This document shows positions 17,254 to 28,800 of a stretch of DNA of 64,000 nucleotides, piece by piece (within the stretch, counting starts at the first letter, position 1; every line of letters starts with the position of its first letter). The DNA is from Basilea psittacipulmonis DSM 24701. Lineage in GTDB: Bacteria > Pseudomonadota > Gammaproteobacteria > Burkholderiales > Burkholderiaceae_B. Position numbers and translations under genes: made by a program. The notes under the pieces were generated by a model. It saw only the letters and a list, made by a program, of their open reading frames with translations. It did not search any database and was not told where the DNA came from. Location of the stretch: positions 1,550,001 to 1,614,000 of the forward strand of contig NZ_CP009238.1 in the NCBI RefSeq assembly GCF_000743945.1. Direction: 5' to 3'.

Positions 17254-18840
17254 TTAATGTCTAAAATGACGCATACCCGTCACCACTAACACCACATTAT
17301 GTTCATTGGCCGCATCGATGACCTCTTGATCACGAATGCTACCTCCTGGATGAATAATGCAGTCTGCCCCTGCTTCAACAATCACATCTAGACCATCTCT
17401 AAATGGGAAGAACGCGTCTGAAGCAGCAGCAGTATGTTTCAGACTTAATCCAGCATTCTGGGCTTTAATTGAAGCGATACGTGCCGAATCAATACGACTC
17501 ATCTGACCCGCACCAACGCCCATCGTCATTCCATTTGACGCAAATACGATCGCATTAGATTTGACAAAACGAGCAACCGTCCAAGCAAATTTCAAATCTT
17601 GCATTTGTTGATCAGTAGGTTGACGCTGACTGACTACTTTTAAATCACTTAAATCAAAATCTTTAACATCTGGATCTTGTACTAAACAACCACCGCCCAC
17701 GCGTTTTAAATCATAAGCATTATAAGAAGTTCCCATAGGCACTTTTAACACTCGAACATTTTTCTTAGCGGCCAGTAATTCCAAGGCTCCCGCTGTAAAC
17801 GAAGGGGCAATTAACACCTCCATAAACTGCTTACTAACTTCTGCAGCAGTTACCTCATCTACCTCTGTATTAAAGGCGATAATGCCTCCGAATGCCGATG
17901 TTGAATCTGTTTTAAATGCTTTTTGGTAGGCTTCTAATGGTGTCGGTGCAATAGCCACACCACAAGGATTGGCATGTTTTACAATCACGCAAGCGGTGCT
18001 ATCAAATGCACGCACACATTCCCAAGCAGCATCCGCATCAGCGATATTGTTGTAAGACAACTCTTTCCCTTGTAATTGTTGATAGCTACCTAATAAACCA
18101 GACCCCACTTGGGCATCTAAATAAAATGCAGCACTTTGATGAGGATTTTCGCCATAGCGTAATGATTGCTGACGAGTCATTTGAATATTCATGACCTTAG
18201 GCCATGTTTCACGTTCTGGCACCTCATCAATAGCAGGTTGGCTATTTACAATCGAAGAAAGGTAATTACTAATCGCCCCGTCATAAGCAGCTGTATGTGA
18301 ATACACTTTCATTGCCAAGCGAAAACGCGTTTCATAACTTGTTTTACCTAACTCATCCCATTCTTTTAACACCGTCTCATAATCTGATGGATCAATAATC
18401 ACGGTCACGCCATCTACTTCATTACCATGATTCTTAGCAGCCGCTCTTAACATAGCAGGTCCGCCAATATCAATGTTTTCAATGGCATCGGCCAAGCTAC
18501 AATGTTCACGATTGATCGTTTCGACAAAAGGGTATAAATTCACTACCAATAAATCAATTCGTTCGATGCCATGACGTTCCATTGCTTGTAAATGCTCGGG
18601 GTCATCTCGTTTACCTAATAGGCCACCATGAATTTTAGGATGTAATGTTTTCACACGACCATCCAACATCTCAGGAAAGCCCGTATAATCGGCTACTTCC
18701 GTTACATCCAAACCCGCTTGCATCAATAGTTTGGCAGTACCACCTGTAGATAGAATACGGACCCCTCTTTGGGCCAAAGATGTAGCAAATTCTACAATGC
18801 CTGTTTTATCTGAAACGGAAATAAGTGCAGTTTTATTCAT
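17254..18840 (-). CDS. purH: Bifunctional AICAR formyltransferase/IMP cyclohydrolase
   Basis: A 528-residue enzyme carrying out the last two steps of IMP synthesis. The N-terminal IMP cyclohydrolase part (residues 1 to about 200) has [47 protein letters not shown]. The C-terminal AICAR transformylase part has [14 protein letters not shown], the catalytic Lys-His region [21 protein letters not shown] and [15 protein letters not shown]. Length is standard. It overlaps fis by 8 bases upstream and nearly touches ruvC downstream. Confidence 0.97.
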   Translation of the reverse strand: MNKTALISVSDKTGIVEFATSLAQRGVRILSTGGTAKLLMQAGLDVTEVADYTGFPEMLDGRVKTLHPKIHGGLLGKRDDPEHLQAMERHGIERIDLLVVNLYPFVETINREHCSLADAIENIDIGGPAMLRAAAKNHGNEVDGVTVIIDPSDYETVLKEWDELGKTSYETRFRLAMKVYSHTAAYDGAISNYLSSIVNSQPAIDEVPERETWPKVMNIQMTRQQSLRYGENPHQSAAFYLDAQVGSGLLGSYQQLQGKELSYNNIADADAAWECVRAFDSTACVIVKHANPCGVAIAPTPLEAYQKAFKTDSTSAFGGIIAFNTEVDEVTAAEVSKQFMEVLIAPSFTAGALELLAAKKNVRVLKVPMGTSYNAYDLKRVGGGCLVQDPDVKDFDLSDLKVVSQRQPTDQQMQDLKFAWTVARFVKSNAIVFASNGMTMGVGAGQMSRIDSARIASIKAQNAGLSLKHTAAASDAFFPFRDGLDVIVEAGADCIIHPGGSIRDQEVIDAANEHNVVLVVTGMRHFRH

Positions 18841-19117
18841 GATTACCTATGAGTTTATGATTAATGAGTTTCTTTTTCAGTGTATTTCGAGTAATGCCGA
18901 GTAGCTGAGCCGCTTTCGTTTGATTGTCGTGACACTTGTCCATGACCACTTCTAACATCGCTTTTTCAACACAAGACATCACCATGTCCCATACGCCTTC
19001 AATTTTATCTGAACCAGAGTGTCCAAAATAATTTTCTAAACTTGAGCGAACACATTTACTCAGATCCTGATCTGTTTTCATCTCGCTTTTTTTCACACGA
19101 TCCTGCGTTTCCATCAC
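18833..19117 (-). CDS. fis: Fis-family DNA-binding protein
   Basis: A 94-residue protein whose C-terminal half is the Fis helix-turn-helix ([20 protein letters not shown] then [11 protein letters not shown]). The N-terminal extension is charged and poorly conserved, as in betaproteobacterial Fis homologues. Fis bends DNA and regulates rRNA and other growth-phase genes; a dedicated role here is not shown. The gene is sandwiched in dusB-fis-purH with a 4-base overlap upstream and 8 downstream. The dusB-fis pairing is the classical proteobacterial order. Confidence 0.88.
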   Translation of the reverse strand: MMETQDRVKKSEMKTDQDLSKCVRSSLENYFGHSGSDKIEGVWDMVMSCVEKAMLEVVMDKCHDNQTKAAQLLGITRNTLKKKLINHKLIGNHE

Positions 19118-20106
19118 ATTTCCCTATCAAACCATTCTTTGACCAATCGATATTGTTCACTGGCGTTTTCTGACCTATTAACTTTCTGTTTCAGTGATTC
19201 GCTATTTTTTAGGGATTGAACATACCATGCAATATGTTTTCGAGCTGTTTTGACCCCTAAGACACTACCGTAGAACGTATAATGCTCCTCCAGATGTTCA
19301 AGCAATACAGTGGCTATTTCTTGATTGCTTGGAAAAGACAACTGTTGGCCTGTTTTCAGAAAATAATCAATTTGCTGAAAAATCCAAGGATTACCTTGAG
19401 CAGCACGACCTATCATCACGGCAGCGGCTTGAGTGTAGTCCAAGACATATTTTGCTTTTTCAGGGCTATCAATATCACCATTGGCAATCACAGGAATACT
19501 TACCTCAGAAACCACTTGGGCTATCGTATCATACTCTGCTTCACCCTCGTATTTGTCAGCTCTCGTGCGACCGTGAACAGCTATTGCAGAAAGCCCTATT
19601 TCCTCCGCCATCTTCGCTATTGTAACAACATTTTTATTCGCCCTATCCCAACCTGTACGAATTTTCAATGTTACAGGGACATCATAAGGCTGACACGCCT
19701 CAAATACGGCTTGGAGAATATCGGCTACTAATTTTTCATCTTTCATCAATGCCGACCCCGAAGCCACGTGACATACTTTTTTAGCTGGACAGCCCATATT
19801 GATGTCGATGATTTGGGCCCCTTTCTGGATATTAAAAACAGCCGATTGGGCCATCATGTCTGGATTTGCCCCAACAATTTGAACGGCTATAGGTGCTTTT
19901 TCACCATCATGATTTAGTCGTCTAGCGGTTTTAACCGTTTCCCATAATAATGGATTGCTCGCAGCCATTTCAGAAACCGCATAGCCAGCCCCTAATTTTC
20001 GACATAACAAGCGAAAAGGCCTATCCGTCACACCTGCCATCGGTGCGACAAAAATATTATTATCTAACTCATATTGACCGATTTTGATCATGAATTTATC
20101 TATCAA
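19114..20106 (-). CDS. dusB: tRNA-dihydrouridine synthase B
   Basis: A 330-residue FMN enzyme reducing specific uridines in the tRNA D-loop. The TIM barrel shows FVAPMAGVTDRPFRLLCR near the N-terminus, INMGCPAKKVC with the catalytic Cys (about residue 105), LKIRTGWD, AVHGRTRADKYEG and IPVIANGDIDSPEKA. It is the upstream partner of fis with translational coupling. An ATG start is used at 20106, one base before the ruvB stop, although M5 (MIKIGQYELDNNIFVAPM) is an equally good start. Confidence 0.94.
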   Translation of the reverse strand: MIDKFMIKIGQYELDNNIFVAPMAGVTDRPFRLLCRKLGAGYAVSEMAASNPLLWETVKTARRLNHDGEKAPIAVQIVGANPDMMAQSAVFNIQKGAQIIDINMGCPAKKVCHVASGSALMKDEKLVADILQAVFEACQPYDVPVTLKIRTGWDRANKNVVTIAKMAEEIGLSAIAVHGRTRADKYEGEAEYDTIAQVVSEVSIPVIANGDIDSPEKAKYVLDYTQAAAVMIGRAAQGNPWIFQQIDYFLKTGQQLSFPSNQEIATVLLEHLEEHYTFYGSVLGVKTARKHIAWYVQSLKNSESLKQKVNRSENASEQYRLVKEWFDREM

Positions 20107-21189
20107 TTATTCATCAAACAAAGAAGCTGTCACAAAGGCTTTAGACGGTGGTGTCAACCCCAAATGTTGATAAGCTAAAGTGCTGGCAATACGACCACGT
20201 GGCGTTCTTTGAATAAAACCATGTTGAATTAAATAAGGTTCAATGACATCCTCTATCGTGTCTCTTTCTTCACCTATTGCGGTGGCCAAGTTATCCACTC
20301 CAACCGGCCCACCATCGAAACGATAGACGATCGTTTCTAACAATTTTCTATCCATTAAGTCCAAACCTAAAGGATCGACTTCTAATTTGCTTAATGAGGT
20401 CGATACACATTCTTTGGTAATTTTTCCCTCATAATACAAATCAGCGTAATCTCTTACCCTACGTAAGAGTCGGTTAGCAATACGAGGCGTACCTCTGGAG
20501 CGTTTTGCCAATTCAATCGCTCCATCTTTATCAATTTCAATATTCAATAAATAAGCACTTCGTTCAATAATTTTTGCCAAATCTTCTGTCGCATAAAACT
20601 CTAAACGCAACTTAATACCAAAGCGTCCATGCAAAGGTTTGGTCAACATACCCGCACGTGTCGTTGCTCCCACTAAAGTAAAAGGCTGTAGATCGATTTT
20701 GACACTTCTAGCGGCGGGGCCTTCCCCAATCATAATATCGATTTGAAAATCTTCCATCGCCGAATACAGCACTTCTTCAACCACAGGCGATAGGCGATGA
20801 ATCTCATCAATAAACAAAACATCATGAGCTTCTAAATTCGTCAACAATGCGGCTAAGTCACCTGCTCTTTCTAAAATAGGGCCTGATGTTTGTCGTAAAT
20901 TTGTCCCCATTTCATTGGCAATAATGCGTGCCAATGTCGTCTTTCCTAGCCCTGGAGGCCCGAATAACAACACATGATCCAAAGATTCTTGACGTTTTTT
21001 GGCTGCCTGAATAGCCACCTCCAACTGTTCACAGGCTTTTGCTTGTCCAGCATAATCTTGCAAAGTTTTCGGGCGTAACGCTCTTTCCAGTGACTCTTCA
21101 TTCGGTGATTGAGCAGTTCCTGAAACCAATCGATTATCGGGTGTTTGAAATTCTGTTGCGACAGAAATACGATCTGACTTGATTGCCAT
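20107..21189 (-). CDS. ruvB: Holliday junction branch migration ATPase RuvB
   Basis: A AAA+ motor of about 360 residues from the ATG at 21189; an upstream start at 21237 would overlap ruvA and add 16 residues unlike RuvB. Motifs: [18 protein letters not shown], Walker [13 protein letters not shown], Walker [11 protein letters not shown], sensor 1 [11 protein letters not shown], arginine finger region [13 protein letters not shown], and a C-terminal winged helix with [13 protein letters not shown]. It acts with RuvA and RuvC in recombination. ruvA precedes it with a 20-base gap. Confidence 0.96.
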   Translation of the reverse strand: MAIKSDRISVATEFQTPDNRLVSGTAQSPNEESLERALRPKTLQDYAGQAKACEQLEVAIQAAKKRQESLDHVLLFGPPGLGKTTLARIIANEMGTNLRQTSGPILERAGDLAALLTNLEAHDVLFIDEIHRLSPVVEEVLYSAMEDFQIDIMIGEGPAARSVKIDLQPFTLVGATTRAGMLTKPLHGRFGIKLRLEFYATEDLAKIIERSAYLLNIEIDKDGAIELAKRSRGTPRIANRLLRRVRDYADLYYEGKITKECVSTSLSKLEVDPLGLDLMDRKLLETIVYRFDGGPVGVDNLATAIGEERDTIEDVIEPYLIQHGFIQRTPRGRIASTLAYQHLGLTPPSKAFVTASLFDE

Positions 21190-21209
21190 ATGCTTGCCTA
21201 TAAAAGTAA

Positions 21210-21782
21210 TTAGCTTGCCAATTGTTTTAATGCCCAACGAATACTTTCTTCAACCGTATGGTCGTTTGGCATCGATTTCATCGCGGTTTTGGCTTCTTTT
21301 TCTGAGTAGCCTAATGCTAATAACGCATTCAGTACATCTGTATGGGTGCTCGGTACAAGGGCTTTATCATTGGCTGGCATAGCACCAAATTTACCTCTTA
21401 GCTCAACTAATAAACGTTCAGCCGTTTTCTTACCTATCCCTGGAATTTTTTGTAATTTTGCAACGTCATCCGTATGAATGGCTAGCTGTAACTCATCCAC
21501 ATTCATCCCTGAAAGAATGGATAAAGCTGTTCTTGCACCAATCCCAGAAACCTTTAATAGAAGACGAAACGTAGCACGCTCTTGCTCTGTTTTAAAAGCA
21601 AACAATAAGTGAGCATCTTCACGAACAGCCAAGTGTGTGTATAACACCACCTCTTGATTTAATTCAGGCAACTCATAAAATGTACTCATCGGTACATCAC
21701 AATCATAGCCAACACCATTGACATCCACACAAATTGTGGGAGGATTTTTTTGAATCAAAATACCTTTTAAACGCCCAATCAT
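21210..21782 (-). CDS. ruvA: Holliday junction-binding protein RuvA
   Basis: A 190-residue protein. Domain I is an OB fold ([11 protein letters not shown]...[14 protein letters not shown]), domain II has two helix-hairpin-helix motifs ([16 protein letters not shown] and [19 protein letters not shown]), and the C-terminal RuvB-interacting domain (about residues 145-190) includes [18 protein letters not shown]. It forms tetramers on four-way junctions and loads RuvB. It is the first of the ruvAB pair. Confidence 0.96.
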   Translation of the reverse strand: MIGRLKGILIQKNPPTICVDVNGVGYDCDVPMSTFYELPELNQEVVLYTHLAVREDAHLLFAFKTEQERATFRLLLKVSGIGARTALSILSGMNVDELQLAIHTDDVAKLQKIPGIGKKTAERLLVELRGKFGAMPANDKALVPSTHTDVLNALLALGYSEKEAKTAMKSMPNDHTVEESIRWALKQLAS

Positions 21783-21815
21783 ACCTATTACTCAACCGTA
21801 TATCATGTTACCGTA

Positions 21816-23690
21816 TTATAACGAAAACTGATGTTCCCTGCTGTCGGTTTCCAATGTGTCTTTTGCCTCTAACAAACGCAAAATATCTTCACCATACTGT
21901 TCTATTTTTTGTAATGGCAGGCCCTCAATCCCCACCAATTCGCCTTTATTCTTAGGCATTTTGCGAACAATGTCTAATAAAGTTTTATTGTATAAAATCG
22001 CAAAGGCAGGTACATAGTGATTTTTAGCCAACTGTAATCGCCATTGACTTAGGCGATCATAGTAGAATTGTTCTTCTGGTGTCATTATCTGTTGGTGAGC
22101 AGAAATCGCGTGCATTCTATTCTTAGAATTATTCACTTTTTGCATAGAGTCTTTTCTTGCCAATAAATGTACTTCGCCTCTTAATACACATCGACTTTTT
22201 TCTGTCAGTGAAAATGTGCCAAACGCTTCATCCACTGTTAAATAGCCATCAATCAATAAACGTTTAATAGTATTTTGCCAAGTTTTATCGTCCATTGCAT
22301 AAGGTAATTTTTTAGCTATCCCAAATACAGATAAAGAGGTTAAATCATATTTTTTTACTGTAGCAGTGAGCTTACCTTCCAACAATTCAATCAGTTTACT
22401 GGCTCCTAATCCCATCGATTTTTGGGTTCTCAAACGATACACTGCTGATAGGATCATTTGAGAGGCCATGGTAACCTCTATTTCTGTGGAGGGCGTTAAA
22501 CAGTTATCGCAATTGCCACAGTTTTTATGTAACGTTTGACCAAAATATGACAATAAATTTTTCCGGCGACACGTAATATCTTCACAAAAATTTAATAATG
22601 ATTGAGCCAGTTGTTGACTATGTTTTTGATAAAAATCATCACCATTATTTGCATCAACAAAACGTTGTAATCGAATAATATCTTTTACTGAATAGCACAT
22701 CCAAGCCAATGCTGGTAAGCCATCACGTCCCGCCCTCCCTGTCTCTTGATAATAATGTTCAATGGATTTAGGCAAATCTAAATGAGCGACAAAACGTACA
22801 TCAGGCTTATCAATTCCCATTCCAAAAGCAATCGTGGCCACAATGATAATATCATCTTCCGTTTGAAAACGTTGATGCGTTATTTTTTTCTCTTCCGAGG
22901 AAAGCCCTGCATGGTAGCTTAATGCATTCAATCCTTTTTCTCGCAAATATGCCGCGATGGATTCTGCCTTATGACGACTTAAACAATAAACAATACCACT
23001 TTGTCCTAAACATTCCTGATGAATAAATGAAAGCAGTTGTTCCTTTTCTTTGTACTTGTCTTCAATTAAATATTTAATATTAGGTCGATCAACATCTTCA
23101 ACAAAACAAGCGGCTTGCGATAAACCAAGTCTATCAATGATCTCGTGATAAGTCTGTTGTGTGGCCGTAGCGGTCATGACAATACGAGGAATATTAGGCC
23201 AGTTTTGAGTAAATTGAAAAATCCTCAAATACTCAGGACGAAAATCATGTCCCCATTGAGACACGCAATGTGCCTCATCAATAGCGAATAAAGAAATTTT
23301 TCCTTGTGATAATAAGGCTACTGTTCTATCTGTATTTAAACGTTCAGGAGCTAAATACAAAAGATCTAATTCATCATTTTGATAAGCGGTTTGAGTCGTT
23401 TGAATCTCTTCATCCGTTAAAGACGCATTAAGATAAGCTGCTCGAATGCCCAAACTTTTCAAGTAAGAAACTTGATCGTGCATGAGAGAAATTAAAGGCG
23501 AAATCACCACAGCACAACCTGGCATTAAAAGTGCGGGAATCTGATAGCACAATGATTTCCCGCCACCTGTTGGCATCAAGGTAAATACATCTTTTCCCGA
23601 CAATAAGGTATGAATAATTTCCTCTTGTTTACCTCTAAAATGAGGAAAACCAAATACCTTTTGAAGCACATCTTTAGGCGTTAACAACAC
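21816..23690 (-). CDS. recQ: ATP-dependent DNA helicase RecQ
   Basis: A 624-residue 3'-5' helicase. Walker A TGGGKS is at residues 41-46, the DEAH box at about 138-141, and motif VI in YYQETGRAGRDG. The RQC region has the zinc ligands CRRKNLL...CGNCDNC around residues 370-395, then a winged helix; a C-terminal HRDC domain is visible from about residue 520 (YDRLSQWRLQLAKN, IVRKMPKNKGELVGIEG). All three RecQ domains are present. It follows thiG by 6 bases on the same strand, so it may be read through from the thi operon. Confidence 0.95.
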   Translation of the reverse strand: MLLTPKDVLQKVFGFPHFRGKQEEIIHTLLSGKDVFTLMPTGGGKSLCYQIPALLMPGCAVVISPLISLMHDQVSYLKSLGIRAAYLNASLTDEEIQTTQTAYQNDELDLLYLAPERLNTDRTVALLSQGKISLFAIDEAHCVSQWGHDFRPEYLRIFQFTQNWPNIPRIVMTATATQQTYHEIIDRLGLSQAACFVEDVDRPNIKYLIEDKYKEKEQLLSFIHQECLGQSGIVYCLSRHKAESIAAYLREKGLNALSYHAGLSSEEKKITHQRFQTEDDIIIVATIAFGMGIDKPDVRFVAHLDLPKSIEHYYQETGRAGRDGLPALAWMCYSVKDIIRLQRFVDANNGDDFYQKHSQQLAQSLLNFCEDITCRRKNLLSYFGQTLHKNCGNCDNCLTPSTEIEVTMASQMILSAVYRLRTQKSMGLGASKLIELLEGKLTATVKKYDLTSLSVFGIAKKLPYAMDDKTWQNTIKRLLIDGYLTVDEAFGTFSLTEKSRCVLRGEVHLLARKDSMQKVNNSKNRMHAISAHQQIMTPEEQFYYDRLSQWRLQLAKNHYVPAFAILYNKTLLDIVRKMPKNKGELVGIEGLPLQKIEQYGEDILRLLEAKDTLETDSREHQFSL

Positions 23691-23696
23691 AAGTTT

Positions 23697-24482
23697 CTAC
23701 AATAAAAAAGGTTGTCCAGTCACTGCTGTGGTAGGTACCGCCATGTCTTGTTTGGCCATAATACCTGCTTCATAAGCCATACGACCTGCTTCAATTGCCA
23801 TACCAAATGCTTTTGCCATCTTCACAGGATGATGCGATTGAGACACAGCCGAATTTAACAATACCGCATCAAAGCCCATTTCCATAGCTTGTATAGCATC
23901 TTTAGGAGAACCGATGCCTGCATCCACTACTAAAGGAATATCGGGCAATCGAGAACGTAGAATTCTCAATGCATTGGGATTAGTGAGACCTTGCCCTGAT
24001 CCAATAGGAGCTCCCCATGGCATTAAAATCTTACATCCCACATCTAACAAACGTTGACAAGTTACCAAATCATCTGTGCAATATGGAAACACCTCAAAAC
24101 CTTCTTCCACCAAGGTTTTAGCTGCAATTAACAATTCTTGAGGATCAGGTTGCAAGGTGTAATCATCGCCAATAACTTCCAACTTAATCCATCTTGTTTC
24201 AAAAAGTTCTCTGGCCATTAAAGCAAGTGTAATGGCATCTTTAGCTGTCTTACAGCCTGCCGTATTCGGTAATAAGTAAGCACCGCTTTGTTTAATAATT
24301 TGGAAAAAAGCATGATCCGCGGTTGACGTTCCAGATGACAACTGTCTTTTCAGACCCAATGTCACCACGCTTGCACCAGAGACATTGATCGCCTCTTGTA
24401 ATACTGTGGGCGAAGGATAACCTGCAGTGCCCAAGAAAAAACGACTCGATAAAACCACATCACCTATTGTTAATGAAGACAT
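23697..24482 (-). CDS. thiG: Thiazole synthase ThiG
   Basis: A 261-residue TIM-barrel enzyme that forms the thiazole phosphate of thiamine from DXP, dehydroglycine and ThiS thiocarboxylate. The Schiff-base Lys is K100 in TRWIKLEVIGD. Other blocks are SRFFLGTAGYPSP, LPNTAGCKTA, VFPYCTDDLV, MPWGAPIGSGQGL and VVDAGIGSPKDA. It is third in thiO-thiS-thiG, 4 bases after thiS. No thiE or thiC is in the window. Confidence 0.96.
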   Translation of the reverse strand: MSSLTIGDVVLSSRFFLGTAGYPSPTVLQEAINVSGASVVTLGLKRQLSSGTSTADHAFFQIIKQSGAYLLPNTAGCKTAKDAITLALMARELFETRWIKLEVIGDDYTLQPDPQELLIAAKTLVEEGFEVFPYCTDDLVTCQRLLDVGCKILMPWGAPIGSGQGLTNPNALRILRSRLPDIPLVVDAGIGSPKDAIQAMEMGFDAVLLNSAVSQSHHPVKMAKAFGMAIEAGRMAYEAGIMAKQDMAVPTTAVTGQPFLL

Positions 24483-24486
24483 TCTA

Positions 24487-24702
24487 TTAGCCTCCTGTTA
24501 TCGGTGTAAAAGTAAAAATGGCATCGCCCTCTTTGAGCTGATACGCTGAACGTTTAGAACGCGGAACAAAAACCTCATTGACGGCAGTCGCCAATAACTG
24601 GGGATTGTTTTGTCCTGTTTCTTGAAGTAACGATTCAATCAAATGATCCAATGTGATGGCTTCTTCCACCTCTTTGACCTCACCGTTTACTGTAATTTTC
24701 AT
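24487..24702 (-). CDS. thiS: Sulfur carrier protein ThiS
   Basis: A 71-residue ubiquitin-like protein ending in the diagnostic TPITGG. The C-terminal Gly is adenylated by ThiF and converted to thiocarboxylate, giving sulfur to ThiG. It begins MKITVNGEVKEVEEAITL, the beta-grasp start. It is tightly spaced between thiO and thiG. Confidence 0.95.
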   Translation of the reverse strand: MKITVNGEVKEVEEAITLDHLIESLLQETGQNNPQLLATAVNEVFVPRSKRSAYQLKEGDAIFTFTPITGG

Positions 24703-24717
24703 GATTTCACCTTAATA

Positions 24718-25761
24718 TTAAAAACCCATATTCAATGCTTTTTCTACCACGGACGGCCCTATCAGCCAGCCATGACGGAATAATCCATTGATACGCGTTA
24801 ATCCCTTTTCATGCTCGATCCTTGGAAAGTTATTCGCTAAAGCTGGACGCAAATTTGTCTCTGTGTGAATAATTCTAGCTTCTGCTAATTCAGGTAACAC
24901 ACTATATGCCGCTGCAAGTAACTCTAACGTCGTTCTTACCGAGACGGGACTTCTATCTTCGCTTTCTATTTCGCTTGCCCCAATGACTACTATATCAGGC
25001 TTTCTTGGCACGATATAAACACGATATCTTGGATGTAATAAACGAATAGGACGCGTTAAATTTAAGCCCGACAATTGTAACCAATAAGTTTCGCCTCTGA
25101 CACCACGAACGTTCCTACATGAAATCAAACTAGGATCGTGACAAGGAATATCTCTGGCCCCCACGCCTCGAGTATCAAACACCCAATCAAACTCATGTTT
25201 TTCTTGTTCTATATGAATATAATGTGGCGTTAATCGTGTGACCTTTGTGTTCCATTGCCAAATCGCATTCTTTGCAGACACGGCCAAAGCTTCCATTGCC
25301 TGAGGGGTGTGAATATGCCCTTCATTTTTCAATAGCCATGCACTGGCGACATTTTTAATATCAGGCTCCATGGATTTCAATTCATCAATCGAGATTTTTT
25401 CAGGCATTTGATCCGCTGGACACTTTGCTTCTAACAAAGAAACCAAGCGATTAGCACTGCCCTCATCTCCTCGATGAGCCAATAATAAACTACCGTGATA
25501 ATTTAATTCAACAGGTGCTTTTAGTTCTGGCACCATTTGTTTCCATAATTCTAGAGAACGCAGTCCATGTTGAAATACTTCATCATCACCTGTTTCTAAT
25601 TCTGCAACATGACTTAACATACCTGCCGCAGTAAATCCAGCTGCACCGTGTTCTTTATAATGAGAAGCAGGGTCATATACGGTTACATCATGCCCCTGTT
25701 TACAAAGATTAAAAGCCAATAATCGACCTAGCAATCCTGCACCAGCAATTCCAACTTTCAT
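24718..25761 (-). CDS. thiO: Glycine oxidase ThiO
   Basis: A 347-residue FAD-dependent amine oxidase that makes the dehydroglycine (iminoglycine) needed for thiazole synthesis. FAD-binding GxGxxG: VGIAGAGLLGRLLAFNL at residues 3-19, followed by VYDP. Later: AAGMLSHVAELETGD, VRGVRGETYWLQL and the C-terminal FAD block RPALANNFPRIE...NGLFRHGWLIGP. Presence of ThiO rather than ThiH indicates the aerobic glycine-oxidase route. First gene of thiOSG; no TPP riboswitch was recognised in the short gap to divergent mfd. Confidence 0.92.
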   Translation of the reverse strand: MKVGIAGAGLLGRLLAFNLCKQGHDVTVYDPASHYKEHGAAGFTAAGMLSHVAELETGDDEVFQHGLRSLELWKQMVPELKAPVELNYHGSLLLAHRGDEGSANRLVSLLEAKCPADQMPEKISIDELKSMEPDIKNVASAWLLKNEGHIHTPQAMEALAVSAKNAIWQWNTKVTRLTPHYIHIEQEKHEFDWVFDTRGVGARDIPCHDPSLISCRNVRGVRGETYWLQLSGLNLTRPIRLLHPRYRVYIVPRKPDIVVIGASEIESEDRSPVSVRTTLELLAAAYSVLPELAEARIIHTETNLRPALANNFPRIEHEKGLTRINGLFRHGWLIGPSVVEKALNMGF

Positions 25762-25808
25762 ATCAATCGAGTATCAAAAATTATTTCCCTACATTATAAT
25801 ATTGCTCC

Positions 25809-28800
25809 ATGAAACTGACCGAAATTAAATCTATTCAGGAACAATTTGCAAAAGGAAAAAAGGCTATCGCCCCTATTGGCTATGGTTCCAGCGATTCTTT
25901 ATTATTATCTGAACTTGCTCTTTCTGGACAAAAACTTGTTGTCTTCTGTGCCGATCCTCAACAAGCCAAACGTTTACTTGAAGAAATTTCTTTATTTCAT
26001 TCATCCCTAAAAGTTCGTCATTTTCCAGATTGGGAAACCTTACCTTACGATACTTTTTCGCCTCATAGTGATCTGGTGTCTGAACGATTAAAAACGTTAC
26101 AGTCCTTATTAAAGGATGACATTGACGTACTAACCATCCCTGTTTCCACAGCTCTTTATTTTCTGTGTCCTAAACAATATGTACAGGCTCACAGTTTTCA
26201 GTTCAAACAAGGGGATAAGATTTCAATCGAACATTTTAAGGAAAACCTTATCAATGCTAATTATGCCCATGTTTCACAAGTCACCGCCGCAGGTGAGTTT
26301 TCTGTACGAGGCAGTTTAATTGATCTATTTCCAATGGGTGCTGATACCGCGTTTCGCATCGATCTATTTGATGATGAAATTGATAGCATTCGAAGTTTTG
26401 ATATTGATACTCAGCTTAGCATTGAACCCGTTGATCATATTGATTTACTTCCTGGACGCGAATTTCCTCTTGATGATAGTTCATGTCAACGGTTTCGCTC
26501 AAAATTTCGAGAATTAGTTGAAGGCGATCCTACGAAATACGACGTTTACAAAGATATTGGTAACGGCATTGCCAGTGCTGGGATTGAATATTTTTTACCT
26601 CTTTTTTATGATCAAGTCGCCACCATCTTTGATTATCTACCTCAAGATACGATTTGTTGTCTGCATGGTGACATACAAAAAAGCATTCACGATTTTTTTG
26701 ATACCACACTTAAAACCTATCAGTTTCTCAAAAATTCTCAAGAACGTGCGGTAATCAGTCCAGAACACTTGTTTATAAAAGAAGATGATTTTTTCAATCG
26801 ACTCAAATCATTTTCACAACTCAAGTTCAGCACCGAAAAAGAAAGCAAAGATTTTTCTGCGATTGAGGATGTTTCCGTCATCAGTCGTTCCTCGGATCCG
26901 TTTTTTAAACTCAAAAATTTATTGTCATCAACCGATCAAAGAACCTTATTATGTGTGGACTCACTTGGTCGAAGAGAAACGCTGGAACACATTCTTCGCG
27001 AACAAAACTTAACGCCCAAGACCTGTGACAGCATAGAAGATTTTTTAACACGAACAGAGATCACTTTTGGCATTTGCTTTGCTCAGTTATATGACGGTTT
27101 TCATATCAAAAAAACAGGTATTCATTTTTTAACAGAAAACGACCTATATCCTCACACCAAGTCTCGAACTCATCGCAAACAAAGTAAATCGAGCAATATC
27201 GACCTCATGATTCGAGATTTAGCCGAATTGCACGAAGGAGACCCTGTTGTACATGTTAATTATGGTATCGGAAAATATCTTGGTTTAACCCGTATTGACG
27301 ATGGTGATGGACAAATTGAAATGCTGCATTTGGAATATGCCAATCAAACTTCTTTATATGTTCCAGTCACTCATTTACATGTTATTTCTCGATATACGGG
27401 TATCGATCCAGATAATGTACCTTTGCACAAACTCGGCACGGATCAGTGGGACAGGGCCAAGAAAAAAGCTGCAAAACAAGCACATGATGTAGCCGCTGAA
27501 CTATTAAATTTATATGCAAGACGACAGCTGAGGGAAGGCACCGTTTTTTCATTACCTTTAAGCGACTATCATGAGTTTGCACAAGGATTTGGATTTGAAG
27601 AAACACCTGATCAAGCCGATGCTATTGAAGCAGTCATTCACGATATGACCTCTGGTCGAGCCATGGATAGATTGGTCTGTGGCGACGTGGGGTTTGGTAA
27701 AACTGAAGTGGCTTTACGTGCTGCCTTTATTTGTGCCGCCAATGGCAAACAAGTCGCTATTTTATGTCCTACCACCCTATTAGCTGAACAACATGCCAAA
27801 ACTTTCCGAGATCGTTTTTCTGAATGGCCCATCACGGTAGCGGAATTATCGCGTTTTCGCACAGGAAAAGAAACCAAACAAGTCATTGAAGGCTTATCAA
27901 AAGGCACTGTTGATATTGTTGTCGGTACACATAAACTCATTTCTAAAGATGTCCGCTTTAAAAATTTAGGACTCGTGATTATCGATGAAGAACATCGTTT
28001 TGGCGTGAAACAAAAAGAAACATTACGTTCTTTGCGAGCTGAAGTGGATGTTTTAACCTTAACAGCTACGCCTATTCCTCGCACTTTAGGCATGTCGTTA
28101 GAGGGATTAAGAGATTTTTCAGTTATTGCTACCGCCCCTCAAAAACGTTTAGCCATCAAAACATTTGTTCGCAAAGAAGATGGTAGCACCATTCGTGAAG
28201 CGGTCTTACGCGAGTTACGTCGCGGTGGACAAGTATATTTCTTACACAATGAAGTAGATACCATCGAAAATAGAAAAAAGAAATTAGAAGAACTCATTCC
28301 TGAAGCAAACATCGCGGTGGCACATGGTCAAATGAATGAACGAGAACTAGAATCCATCATGAAAGGGTTTTATCAACATCGTTACAATGTGTTACTTTGC
28401 ACCACGATTATTGAAACAGGAATTGATGTTCCTAATGCCAATACCATCATTATTCACCGAGCTGATAAATTAGGATTGGCCCAACTACACCAATTACGTG
28501 GCCGTGTAGGTCGTTCTCATCATCAAGCCTACGCTTATTTATTAACACCCGGAAATGATGCCATCACTAAAAATGCAAAATTACGTTTAGAAGCGATTCA
28601 GAATTTGCAAGAATTAGGTTCAGGATTTTATCTGGCGATGAATGATATGGAAATACGAGGAACGGGAGAAATATTAGGTGAATCGCAATCAGGCAATATT
28701 CAGGATGTCGGCTATTCTCTTTATACTGAGATGCTCAACAAAGCGATTACATCATTGAAGAATGGCTACGAACCTGATTTAGAGAATCCATTTAATTATT

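Noticed and set aside
25762..25808. TPP riboswitch before thiO
   Set aside because: The gap to divergent mfd is only 47 bases, too short for the element, and no CTGAGA/THI-box pattern is present.
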